Shown here one piece after another: positions 56,418 to 64,000 of a DNA stretch of 64,000 bases (positions are counted from its first letter, which is position 1; every line of letters starts with the position of its first letter). The stretch covers positions 124,001 to 188,000 of the forward strand of contig NIOE01000012.1 of NCBI GenBank assembly GCA_002205125.1, read 5' to 3'. Origin of the DNA: Roseateles noduli. Lineage in GTDB: Bacteria; Pseudomonadota; Gammaproteobacteria; Burkholderiales; Burkholderiaceae_C. Below the pieces are notes generated by a model that was not told where the DNA came from, searched no databases, and worked only from the letters and a program-made list of their open reading frames with translations. The position numbers were made by a program, and so were the translations under genes.

Positions 56418-57041
56418 ATGCCGGGACGCGCGTGGCTCCTCGTCGCGATGGCGCTGGCGATCGGCTCGCTGGTGGCGTGGGTCCAGGCGCCGCCTGTGCA
56501 GGCCGCGCTCGAATGGCGACCTGAGCTCGCAGCGCGCGAGCCCTGGCGCGCGATCAGCGCGGCGTGGCTGCATTGGAGCCCGCAACACCTGATCGCGAAC
56601 CTCGCCGGTTGCGCCGTGGTCGGCCTGCTCGGCGTGGCCGCGCGCCTGACGGCACGCGACGCCGTGGCCTGGCTGCTCGCGTGGCCGCTCACGCAATTCG
56701 GGCTGCTGATGGAGCCTTCCCTGGAGCGTTTCGGCGGCGCGTCGGGCGTGCTGCACGCGGGCGTGGCGGTGGCGGCGATCGGGATGATGCGGATGCGGGC
56801 CTCGCACGGGCGGGAACGCGTGATCGGGCTGCTCATCGGCATCGGGCTCCTCGTGAAGGTGGCGGCGGAGCGGCCCCTGTCGGCGCCGGCCTTGCGGCAC
56901 TGGGACGGCTGGAACATCGCGATCGCGCCGCTGGCGCATCTGACGGGGCTGGTCGCCGGCGTGGCGACAGCGCTGCTGTGTGCGGTGGCCGCGCGGGCCT
57001 GGGCGCGCCGAGCCAGTGGCCGCACCAGCCGCCGGGCATGA
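56418..57041 (+). CDS. rrtA: Rhombosortase-like rhomboid intramembrane protease
   Basis: The protein has 207 residues with about six TM helices. The rhombosortase pattern is clear: HWSPQHLIANLAGCAVVGLLG (H and N of helix 2), the catalytic Ser in FGGASGVLHAG, and the catalytic His in PLAHLTGLVAG. Rhombosortases remove the GlyGly-CTERM tail from exported proteins before their release. No protein in this window shows such a tail. It starts 19 bp after glnE and 10 bp before the next gene, so a shared transcript is likely. Confidence 0.85.
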   Translation: MPGRAWLLVAMALAIGSLVAWVQAPPVQAALEWRPELAAREPWRAISAAWLHWSPQHLIANLAGCAVVGLLGVAARLTARDAVAWLLAWPLTQFGLLMEPSLERFGGASGVLHAGVAVAAIGMMRMRASHGRERVIGLLIGIGLLVKVAAERPLSAPALRHWDGWNIAIAPLAHLTGLVAGVATALLCAVAARAWARRASGRTSRRA

Positions 57042-57050
57042 TCCGGCCCC

Positions 57051-57935
57051 ATGGAACGCAAGCAGCATCTCGACAGCACGGCGGTGGTCATCCTTCTGGG
57101 GTGCTGCGTGCTGTGGGGCCTGAACCAGGTCGCGGCCAAGGCCGCGCTGACCGAGATCGGTCCGCTGTGGCAGGCCGCGCTGCGTTCCGGCCTGGCCGGC
57201 GCGCTGGTCTGGGCCTTTGCCGCGGCGCGTGGCATCGCGCTGTTCCGGCGTGACGGCAGCCTGCCGGGCGGGCTGCTCGCCGGTGTGCTGTTCGCCGCCG
57301 AGTTCGCCTGCATCTTCGTCGGCCTGCAATACACGACGGCGTCGCGGATGGTGGTCTTCCTCTACCTGTCGCCGTTCGTGGTCGCGCTGGGCATGCCCTT
57401 GATCTCGCCGGCGGAGCGGCTGACGAAGCGGCAGGCCGCGGGGCTGCTGATCGCCTTCGGCGCGGTGGCGTTCGCGTTCGGCGAGGGGCTGCAGGGCACC
57501 GGGCAGACGATGCAGTGGCTGGGCGATGCGCTCGGCTTGCTGGCCGCGCTGCTCTGGGGCGGCACGACGCTCGCGATCCGCGCGACGAAGCTCTCATCGG
57601 CCAGCGCGGAGAAGACGCTGCTGTATCAGCTGGCGATCTCCGCGATCGCGCTGGCGGCCGGCGCGGCGGCGACCGGCGAAGTCCTGCCGCTCGACTGGTC
57701 CTGGCGGCTGCTGGGTCTGTTCGGCTTCCAGGCGGTGATCGTGTCGTTCGTCAGCTACCTGCTGTGGTTCTGGCTGATCCGCCACTACCCGGCGACCAAG
57801 CTGTCCAGCTTCACGCTGAGCACGCCGCTGTTCGGGCTCATCGCGGGCGCGCTGCTGCTCGGCGAGCCGATCACCCCGCGCCTGATGCTCGCCCTCGCCG
57901 GGCTGGCGGCGGGGATCGTGATGGTGAATCGCTAG
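57051..57935 (+). CDS. EamA-family DMT (drug/metabolite) exporter
   Basis: The protein has 294 residues with ten hydrophobic helices in two EamA halves. Typical segments are VVILLGCCVLWGLNQVAAKAAL, LQYTTASRMVVFLYLSPFVVALGMPLI, ALLWGGTTLAIRATKL and PLFGLIAGALLLGEPITPRLMLAL. Substrate is unknown; relatives export amino acids or toxic metabolites. The end overlaps the small convergent gene by 4 bp. Confidence 0.92.
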   Translation: MERKQHLDSTAVVILLGCCVLWGLNQVAAKAALTEIGPLWQAALRSGLAGALVWAFAAARGIALFRRDGSLPGGLLAGVLFAAEFACIFVGLQYTTASRMVVFLYLSPFVVALGMPLISPAERLTKRQAAGLLIAFGAVAFAFGEGLQGTGQTMQWLGDALGLLAALLWGGTTLAIRATKLSSASAEKTLLYQLAISAIALAAGAAATGEVLPLDWSWRLLGLFGFQAVIVSFVSYLLWFWLIRHYPATKLSSFTLSTPLFGLIAGALLLGEPITPRLMLALAGLAAGIVMVNR

Positions 57936-58186
57936 ACGCCGGTCGACCATTCCTGGATGCCAGGCCAGACGCTGGCACTGGAGCTCTCAATCGTTTCGCC
58001 CTCCAACGCTTGTTTGGCCCATCGAACAAGTGGCGAATTTTCGGGAAGTGCGTCGCGTGCGCGTTGTTCTTCCACATAGTCTTGCCAAGTCTTGCTCACA
58101 GGCGGATTCAGTCGCGTGCGCAATATGTCTTCGATGCTGTGCTTGCGGTGATTCATCGACAGGTTCTCTTGTTTCAGCTGGATCAT
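57932..58186 (-). CDS. Small protein downstream of the Ntn-like gene
   Basis: The protein has 84 residues, unrecognised. It starts 10 bp after the end of the frameshifted gene upstream, with SD GGAG at 5 nt, so it belongs to that operon. It is charged and helical (SIEDILRTRLNPPVSKTWQDYVEEQRARDALPE). Length and composition would suit a regulatory or inhibitor protein, but nothing identifies one. Codon use is less GC-biased than in flanking genes. Confidence 0.6.
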   Translation of the reverse strand: MIQLKQENLSMNHRKHSIEDILRTRLNPPVSKTWQDYVEEQRARDALPENSPLVRWAKQALEGETIESSSASVWPGIQEWSTGV

Positions 58187-58196
58187 GGTTACTCCA

Positions 58197-58963
58197 TCAA
58201 TCGAAAGATTTGCGCAGGCGCGAGACGTATCGCGTGTTCATGGCCGCGTCGAAGTAATGTTTGCGGCGGATCCAAACCAGGCCCTCCTCCTTGGTGATCG
58301 CCGCAACGTCGATCGGTCCTCCGACGGACTCCGAAGAGGAGGTAACGCGCTCCTTCAGCGATTCGATGCCAAGGAGGGCTTCGACCAGATCAGCCATCTC
58401 CGGAACGTTTCTGCGCGCAGCGCCCAGGGAGCAAGATCCCGAAGTACCTGATTCAATGCCTGCGCAGAGAGCGGTTCAACCACGCCCGTCGCATTCAGCA
58501 ATTCTCGGATTCGCTTCGTCTGCGACGACCAGGCCGCGCGTCGTCGATCGATTGGCGCGTCGCGATCAAAGATCGAATCATCAGCACGGCGCGTCATGCG
58601 AACGATCTCTTCGATGGCTGCATCGAACTGCCGGCCAGTGCTGTCGTTCCGGACCGATGGTGGGAACAGTTGATGGTTGGCCGTCAGAAACGAGAGGATG
58701 GCCGTCGCATAGTCACTGGCACGTCCGAACGTTCGGGCTCCGAGATGGGTGCGAAACAGCTTGATGGCCAGTTCCCACGGAACGCCGTCGATGCTTGCTG
58801 AACCGTAGATGGCGACCGCTATCGAACCTTGCCTCGTCAATTCGAAGATCTTGTTGGCGGACTTCGAAAAGCGGGGGTGATCGTCACCCCATGAACTGGT
58901 CATCGCGCTGTCCGCGCCAATCACGGCGGCGCGCTTGTTGAGGATGAGAATCTCACTGGTCAT
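58197..58963 (-). pseudogene. Ntn-hydrolase (proteasome-like) family gene with one-base frameshift
   Basis: The first 203 residues (from ATG 58961-58963) begin MTSEILILNKRAAVIGADSAMTSS and include ANKIFELTRQGSIAVAIYGSASIDGVPWELAIKLFR, a pattern known from a family of proteasome-like hypothetical proteins (Ntn fold inferred). The natural C-terminus (ADLVEALLGIESLKERV..VGGPIDVAAITKEEGLVWIRRKHYFD) lies in another frame. The switch is at TTCCGGAG (about 58397-58405); one extra C would restore a 255-residue protein. So the gene carries a 1-bp deletion, a sequencing error, or a recoding site. It is coupled to the upstream gene by ATGA. Confidence 0.7.
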
Positions 58964-59196
58964 CCGATTTCCTGCTTCAGAAGAACTGCCATTTCGAGCG
59001 CCGTCTGCCTGATGCGGAAGCGATCGATGCAAGCCTGAAATTGTTGGGGACCGTTGGCGTCACTGGCAATTCGCTCATTTCGGTAGGACTCATGCAACTG
59101 CATGCAGTCGCTCCCTCCAAATGGGAATGCCAGAGCTGTTGATGTCACCCCTTCGACCCTCGAATGGGGGAAGGACTCGTCGCTTCGCATCAGCAT
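58960..59196 (-). CDS. Hypothetical protein, first gene of the Ntn-like operon
   Basis: The protein has about 78 residues from ATG 59194-59196; a longer start upstream is possible. The sequence includes FPHSRVEGVTSTALAFPFGGSDCMQLHESYRNERIASDANG and is not recognised. Its TGA overlaps the start of the Ntn-like gene, as in an operon, which is the main reason to accept it. Its 5' end lies on the PIP-box that serves the opposite strand. Confidence 0.45.
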   Translation of the reverse strand: MLMRSDESFPHSRVEGVTSTALAFPFGGSDCMQLHESYRNERIASDANGPQQFQACIDRFRIRQTALEMAVLLKQEIG

Positions 59197-59245
59197 CCGC
59201 GGATTCGCCTGTCCGAACGCCTTGACGGCGTCGCAGTCCGACAGT
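59184..59245 (+). promoter_or_regulatory. Perfect PIP-box (HrpX/HrpB-type promoter) upstream of effector-like gene
   Basis: TTCGC (59184-59188), 15 bases, TTCGC (59204-59208) match the TTCGB-N15-TTCGB consensus. 31 bases later lies GACAGT (59240-59245), close to the YANNNT -10 box expected 30-32 bp away (G instead of Y). The effector-like ATG is 97 bp further down. In Xanthomonas, Acidovorax and Ralstonia this element marks type III secretion effectors and components. Confidence 0.6.
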
Positions 59246-59341
59246 GACCCCTCGCTGCCGGATGAGGTTCGGGCGCCCGCGTGGCGCGCGGGTTCCGCCT
59301 CCTGATGTCGCCGGCGGGCCACGTCCGCCAAGGAGGGCGCC

Positions 59342-61453
59342 ATGTCCAACACGATCCAGAACCGCGCCGTCCCGTCGCCCGTCGATACGACGCCCGCCAC
59401 CCCGACCAGCACGCCGGTGACCACGCCGGCCACGACGCCCGCCGGTGGGCAGGGCGGTGCGGCCGCGCAGTTCCCCGGTCTGGCGGCACGACCTGGCACC
59501 GCCGGAGCCGGAGCGCCGCCCCGCCGGTCCGCTTCCTTGCCGAACCTGCGCGCGCAGACGCAAGGTCAGACGCCCCTGTTCGAACCGTCGCGCTTGCAGA
59601 CGCCGCCTGCGTCGCCGACCCAGGTGCCGCTGCCGGACTCCCCGGTGTCGACGAGTCCGTCCTCTTCGCCGCAGCTCAAGCCCGCCGAGAACAAGACCCC
59701 GACGAAGGAAACCCCGGAGGCCTCGGAGAAGCCTTCCCCAAAGCTGCCGACACTGAGCCTGGACACCCAGCAGCCGCCGCAACCCACCGCGTCGACGGCC
59801 ACGACATCGTCGTCGCCCAGCAAGGTGCCTCTGCCGGAGTCCGGCGCGACGACCGCCGCGAGCACGACCGCGTCGCCGCAGATCCCGGTGTCCGAGAGCA
59901 AGCCTCAGGCGCTGCAGACGCCGCAGACCCCGCAGACACCTCAAAAGGCCCAGGCACAGGTTTCCGAAGAGAAGATCAAGACGCCCGTGCCGTCGGCTGA
60001 GTCGTCGCCGAAGCCGCCGAAGCTGAGCCTCGAAACCCAGCAGCCGCCGCAACCGACCACCGCGACCACCGCGACCACCGCGACCACCGCGACCACCGCG
60101 ACCACCGCGGCTGCCGCGGCTGCCGCGACAACGCCGTCATCGCCGTCATCGCCGAGCAAGGTCCCGCTCCCCGCGTCGGGATCGACCTCCGCGGCCAGCA
60201 CGACCGCCTCGCCCCAGACACCGGTGCAGACGCCGGCTCAAGAGGGCAAGCTGCCGGTGAAGGAGGAGTCCGTCGCGGCAGGCAAGTTGCCGCAGAAGAC
60301 CTCGCTCGGCGGTCCTCTGCCGACCGCGCCGAAGCTGTCGTCCCCGACGTCCACGACGTCGGCCGTCGCGTCCTCGTCTTCGTCCTCTGCCACGCCCCAA
60401 CCGCTGCGTCCGGATCCGAACGCCAGCCAGCAGCCGAAGCCGTCGCTGACGCTCGACAACCGGCCGTCGACGACGGCATCGACATCGGGCGTGACGCCGG
60501 CGATCTCCACGGTGGTCGCGCGGCCCTCCGCGGCCACGACCCCGGCCAAGCCCGTCGCCACCACGTCGACGAACCCCACCACCACGGTGGCCGCTCCCAC
60601 CACCAACGCCGTCCCGCCCGCCAACGTCTCCGGCAAGCAGCTCACCGACGCCCTGCTGGCCACGCTCGGACAGCGCGCGACGACCTACGGCGGCGGTCAC
60701 GCCATCGCGTGGGCGGTGCAGGCGATCACGCTGATGAGCGCCGGCGCGGCGGGCGCGTCGAAGGAAGCGCTCGGCGTGTCCTCCAGCGTCCTCGGCGGAC
60801 TGGCCGCCGCGCTGGGCAAGGAGTTCATCGGCGAGCACATGAAGACCAAGCCGTCGCTGGGGGCGACGATCAAGCTGCCGGGCGACACCTTCATGCAGCG
60901 CGAAGGCCCGCGCGTGATGGCCGGCTTCAACGACATGTGGACGGCGATCGCCGGCGGCATGAGCGGCGTGGCCCTGTCGGCCAAGCTGACGCCCGCGATG
61001 ACCGAGGCCTTCAAGGCCAAGGGCATGCCGGAGCCGATGGCCCAGGCCACCGCGATGATGGTCACGGCCGCGGCGCAGCGCGCCGTGAGCGCGGGCTTCG
61101 ACACCGTGTCCGACCTGACCAGCACGGTCATGAAGAGCAAGCTGCCCGGCGCGACCGGCGGCACCGCCGTCAACGACAAGGTGGACTACGCGACCATGAA
61201 GGCCGGCATGGCCGCCCGCATGATGATCAACTGGGGCCTCACCCTGCCGGTCGGCATTCCTGTCGGCCTGGGCAAGACGCTGGCGGACGCCAACCCGTTC
61301 GCCAAGGCGGCGGCGTCCAGCGCGCCGGCGTGGGCCGGCCTCAACGTCTGGATCAACACCAAGATGAACCTGGCGCCGATGTTCAAGAAGGACGAGCCCG
61401 CGGCCGTCACGCCGTCGACGCTCGAAATGGGCCCGATGGGCAACCGGAGCTGA
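59342..61453 (+). CDS. Pro/Thr/Ser-rich effector-like protein with hydrophobic C-terminal domain
   Basis: The protein has 703 residues with no Sec signal. SD GGAGG precedes the ATG. Residues 1-430 are disordered, rich in Pro, Thr, Ser, Ala, and hold a duplicated block (LSL(D/E)TQQPPQPT...SPSKVPLP(E/A)SG...AASTTASPQ(I/T)PV, about 138-185 and 228-300) and a (Thr-Thr-Ala)n tract. Residues 432-680 form a Gly/Ala-rich, partly hydrophobic domain (YGGGHAIAWAVQAITLMSAGAAGASKEALG; MINWGLTLPVGIPVGLG). An unstructured N-terminus with a PIP-box promoter suggests a type III effector; no family was recognised and no secretion genes are in the window. Confidence 0.65.
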   Translation: MSNTIQNRAVPSPVDTTPATPTSTPVTTPATTPAGGQGGAAAQFPGLAARPGTAGAGAPPRRSASLPNLRAQTQGQTPLFEPSRLQTPPASPTQVPLPDSPVSTSPSSSPQLKPAENKTPTKETPEASEKPSPKLPTLSLDTQQPPQPTASTATTSSSPSKVPLPESGATTAASTTASPQIPVSESKPQALQTPQTPQTPQKAQAQVSEEKIKTPVPSAESSPKPPKLSLETQQPPQPTTATTATTATTATTATTAAAAAAATTPSSPSSPSKVPLPASGSTSAASTTASPQTPVQTPAQEGKLPVKEESVAAGKLPQKTSLGGPLPTAPKLSSPTSTTSAVASSSSSSATPQPLRPDPNASQQPKPSLTLDNRPSTTASTSGVTPAISTVVARPSAATTPAKPVATTSTNPTTTVAAPTTNAVPPANVSGKQLTDALLATLGQRATTYGGGHAIAWAVQAITLMSAGAAGASKEALGVSSSVLGGLAAALGKEFIGEHMKTKPSLGATIKLPGDTFMQREGPRVMAGFNDMWTAIAGGMSGVALSAKLTPAMTEAFKAKGMPEPMAQATAMMVTAAAQRAVSAGFDTVSDLTSTVMKSKLPGATGGTAVNDKVDYATMKAGMAARMMINWGLTLPVGIPVGLGKTLADANPFAKAAASSAPAWAGLNVWINTKMNLAPMFKKDEPAAVTPSTLEMGPMGNRS
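60055..60108. repeat. 9-bp tandem repeat GACCACCGC x6 in the effector-like gene
   Basis: Six perfect copies encode (Thr-Thr-Ala)n and are followed by a GCGGCTGCC repeat encoding poly-Ala. Copy-number change keeps the frame, so the linker length may vary between strains. Confidence 0.9.
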
Positions 61454-61501
61454 ACCCGCGGACCCCGATCAGGGGTCGATCAGAAGCAGATCAGCAGCCG
61501 A

Positions 61502-62143
61502 TCAGAGCTCGATGATCCCGCGCTTCAGTGCGATGGTGACCGCGTGGGTGCGGTCCTTCGCGGCCAGCTTGCCGAGGATGGTCCGCATGTGGACCTTCAC
61601 CGTCTCCTCGGTCAGCGAGAGATGCTCCGCCACTTCCTTGTTGGCGTGACCCAGCGCCACCAGGCGCAGCACCTGCGTCTCGCGCAGCGACAACGCGCGG
61701 CTGCCGGCGTGCTGCGCGATGGCGGCCTCGATCGCCGGCGGCACCATCATCCGGCCGGCATGCACGCCGCGGATGGTGTCCAGCAGTTCGGTGCGCATCA
61801 GCCCCTTGAGCAGATAGCCCACCGCGCCCGCCTTGATCGCGCGCGCCGCCTGGAAGTCGCCGGGGAAGGTCGTCAGGATCACGATGCGCGCCTGGGGGAA
61901 CTCGCGCCGGATCGAGGTCATCGCCTCGATGCCGTCCATGTCGCGCATGCGCAGGTCCATCAGCGTCACGTCCGGCTGATGCTGGCGGAAGCGCGACAGC
62001 GCCTCCAGGCCGGTGGTGGCCTCGGCCACCATGCGCATGTCGGGCTCGGCGTCGATGACGGTCGTGATGCCGCTGCGCATCAGCGCATGGTCGTCGACAG
62101 CCATCACGGTGATGGGGGAGGAAATCGGGGCGGAGTCGTTCAC
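61502..62143 (-). CDS. NarL/FixJ-family (LuxR-type) response regulator
   Basis: The protein has 213 residues. The receiver domain (about 12-125) has VDDHALMR, phosphoacceptor VTLMDLRMRDMDG and switch/lysine residues near LLKGL. The LuxR helix-turn-helix (about 148-205) has LSLRETQVLRLVALGHANKEVAEHLSLTEETVKVHMRTILGKL. It is divergent from the propeller sensor gene starting at 62356, which is its likely kinase partner. Confidence 0.94.
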   Translation of the reverse strand: MNDSAPISSPITVMAVDDHALMRSGITTVIDAEPDMRMVAEATTGLEALSRFRQHQPDVTLMDLRMRDMDGIEAMTSIRREFPQARIVILTTFPGDFQAARAIKAGAVGYLLKGLMRTELLDTIRGVHAGRMMVPPAIEAAIAQHAGSRALSLRETQVLRLVALGHANKEVAEHLSLTEETVKVHMRTILGKLAAKDRTHAVTIALKRGIIEL

Positions 62144-62355
62144 ACGCGGGCAGCGATCAGGTCGGAGGCGCCATCCGATTGAGACGACAGGACGGCACGG
62201 AAAGGCGAAGCGTAGCCGCAGCGGCCCCTCCCGATCGCCCCTGCGGGCGATGCCCCTCCCTCGAAAGAGTTAGCGCACGCGTGTCGCGTCGGCGCCTCGC
62301 CCCACCCCCACGGCTCGCCCGTTCCGCACGCCGCTTCTGATAGTGTTCCGGCCCC

Positions 62356-64000
62356 ATGAGGTTGTCCCGCGTGTTGTCCCTTTCCGCCCGCCGTGCGCTC
62401 GGCGCGGTGCTGCTGATCGCGACGCTGCTGGCGGTCGCGGGCCCGGTCCTGGCGCTGGACCGGACGCTGGCCCTGGGCCAGTTCCACCATCGCGCCTGGA
62501 CGGCCGCGGACGGCGTGCCGATGGAGACCTGGACCATGGCGCAGACGCCGGACGGCCTGCTCTGGATGGGCGGTCCGAACGGCCTGACGCGCTTCGACGG
62601 CGTGCGCTTCGAGCGCTTCAGCCCGGCGCGGCCGCAGGCCTTCCCGTCCGGCACCGTGGCGAAGGTGCTGGCGACTTCCAACGGCGACCTGTGGGCCGCC
62701 TTCTTCCCGCGCGGGCTGGTGCGCATCCGCGGCGACCAGGTCTGGCGCGTGCCGGCGGCCGAGGCGGTCGCGACCGCCCGCATCCGCTTCATCGCCGAGG
62801 ACGCCGACGGCGCGGTCTGGGCGGGCGGGGCCACGGAGCTGTTCCGCTTCGAGAACGACCGCTGGGAGCGCATCGGCGCGTCCTGGGGCGTGGAGGGCCG
62901 CGCCATCGACGGCGTGGTGGTGGACGGGCGCGGCACCGTCTGGCTGTGCGACAACGATCGGCTGCTGGGCCTGCCGCAGGGCGAGACGCGCTTCCGCGCC
63001 GTCGGCGACTGCAAGGACGCGACCAGCCTGCAGGTGCTGCGCGGCGAGGCCTGGCTGGTCTTCGCCGGCGAGATGCGCAAGGCGCCGGCGCTGTCCCGAC
63101 TGCCCATCGCGCGCGATCCGCGGCTGTCGACGCGCCGGGGATCGTCGACGGTGGTCGACCGCGACGGCAACCTGTGGACCGTGTTCTGTCCGGCGGGCTT
63201 GTGCCGGCGCCGCCTGCCCTGGCCGCTGGAGGGCGACCGCGTGCCGCTGACCGGGGAGTACGAGCGCTTCGCCGCGCCGGAGGGGCTGTCGGGCGACTTC
63301 GGGATGATGATCCTGGAGGACGCCGAAGGCAGCCTGTGGGTCGCGACCAAGACCGGGCTGGACCGCTTCCGGCGCGCGCCGCTGGTGTCGGTGCCGATGC
63401 CGCGCGCCACCAGCAACTTCGCCCTGGTGCCGGATGCGGACGGCGGGGTGACGGCGGCCGCGTTCTCGCCGGTGGCGTCGACGGTGTGGCACCTGTCGGG
63501 CAGCGCGAGCGAGGCCGAGCGGGTGCCGGCACCGGGCGCGCAGATCACCGCGGCGGGCCGCGACCGGCAGGGACGGCTGTGGCTGGTCGGGCCGGTCGGA
63601 CTCTGGCGCCGGGAGGGGGCGCGGTGGGAGGAGATTCCGCGACCGCCGGGCGTCGGCGAGCGCTGGATCAGCGGCATCGTCCCGTACGGCGACGGTGTGA
63701 TGGTCGCGTTCCAGCGCGGCGGCGTGCAGACCTGGGAGGACGGGCGCTGGCAGCCGCTGACGCTGCCCGGCGAGGCGGCACCGCTGGAGGCCTCCGTGGC
63801 CTGGGCGGGGGACGGTGTCTACTGGTTCGGGCTCAAGGAGGGCCAGGTGTTGCGCTGGAGCGGCGGCAAGGTGCGCCGGTTCCCGGTCGCGCAGCCCGGG
63901 AGCATCGGCGAGCTGCTGCACGTCTACGCCGGACGGTCGCGTCCGCTGGTCGCGGGCGAGCGCGGCGTGGCGATCCTGTGGGACGGCCGCTTCGTGCCTC
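62356..64000 (+). CDS. Beta-propeller sensor protein, N-terminal part (runs past window end)
   Basis: The frame from ATG 62356 is open to the last base. A signal peptide (RALGAVLLIATLLAVAGPVLALD) is followed by propeller repeats of the Reg_prop type (WTMAQTPDGLLWMGGPNGLTRFDGVRF, IAEDADGAVWAGGATELFRF, ILEDAEGSLWVATKTGLDRF). This N-terminus is typical of membrane sensor histidine kinases with Y_Y_Y and HisKA_3/HATPase domains that pair with NarL regulators; that part lies beyond the window. The divergent regulator at 61502-62143 supports a two-component pair. About 548 residues are visible. Confidence 0.85.
   Translation, partial: MRLSRVLSLSARRALGAVLLIATLLAVAGPVLALDRTLALGQFHHRAWTAADGVPMETWTMAQTPDGLLWMGGPNGLTRFDGVRFERFSPARPQAFPSGTVAKVLATSNGDLWAAFFPRGLVRIRGDQVWRVPAAEAVATARIRFIAEDADGAVWAGGATELFRFENDRWERIGASWGVEGRAIDGVVVDGRGTVWLCDNDRLLGLPQGETRFRAVGDCKDATSLQVLRGEAWLVFAGEMRKAPALSRLPIARDPRLSTRRGSSTVVDRDGNLWTVFCPAGLCRRRLPWPLEGDRVPLTGEYERFAAPEGLSGDFGMMILEDAEGSLWVATKTGLDRFRRAPLVSVPMPRATSNFALVPDADGGVTAAAFSPVASTVWHLSGSASEAERVPAPGAQITAAGRDRQGRLWLVGPVGLWRREGARWEEIPRPPGVGERWISGIVPYGDGVMVAFQRGGVQTWEDGRWQPLTLPGEAAPLEASVAWAGDGVYWFGLKEGQVLRWSGGKVRRFPVAQPGSIGELLHVYAGRSRPLVAGERGVAILWDGRFVP

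Overview
The window is a stretch of a GC-rich betaproteobacterial chromosome. Best guess is a Burkholderiales member of the Roseateles/Mitsuaria/Rubrivivax type. This rests on the high-GC codon use, a LivK-H-(M+G fusion)-F transporter, the yhdP/nitrilase block divergent from glnE, and many c-di-GMP and two-component proteins. It is an inference from gene content; no rRNA or tRNA gene is present to anchor it. Most genes are ordinary housekeeping or signalling genes, broken up by several accessory patches.

Left part (1-12.3 kb): the 3' end of an ORF6N-domain gene and two mirror-image palindromes; ybdK coupled to a cation/proton antiporter; a large beta-propeller/GGDEF sensor; an aldo/keto reductase; a Tat-exported PhoD-type phosphatase; a UbiH-family monooxygenase; an MFS transporter. 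From 12.3 to 21.6 kb, accessory genes flank the branched-chain amino acid transporter: a Schlafen/AlbA_2 ATPase-like regulator, a Fic protein whose catalytic His position is Gln, and, after livF, a PD-(D/E)XK nuclease-like protein resembling Shedu-type C-terminal domains. Both fic and the nuclease-like gene have a 9-bp inverted repeat that reaches their Shine-Dalgarno sequence.

Middle part (21.7-29.9 kb): a divergent SDR/LysR pair, a GGDEF protein, an ECF42-type sigma factor with its usual VOC and YciI/DGPF partners, and a LytS/LytTR-type two-component system.

The most unusual region is 29.7-41.7 kb. Five exported proteins (six copies of the domain) carry a trypsin-like fold signature. All keep the C42-C58 disulfide spacing (C-x15-C), and all lack the catalytic His and, by my alignment, the Ser. 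Each is fused to C-terminal repeats of about 45 residues (EFFRL...DG...WEYLGT). The genes are stacked between lytTR, an spmAB-like gene and an HD-GYP response regulator, and fragments of these flanking genes are repeated inside the array: an exact 210-bp copy of the lytTR 3' end, a short spm 3' remnant and a diverged HD-GYP 3' remnant. The array therefore seems to have grown by recombination in the flanks, which placed divergent alleles side by side.

Right part (41.7-64 kb): an MHYT-domain hybrid kinase paired with the HD-GYP regulator; metNIQ; a lipoprotein; yhdP with a nitrilase-family gene; glnE; a rhombosortase-like rhomboid protease; a DMT exporter; a small lower-GC operon with a frameshifted Ntn-hydrolase-like gene; a Pro/Thr-rich effector-like protein preceded by a perfect PIP-box; and a NarL-type regulator divergent from a propeller sensor cut by the window end.
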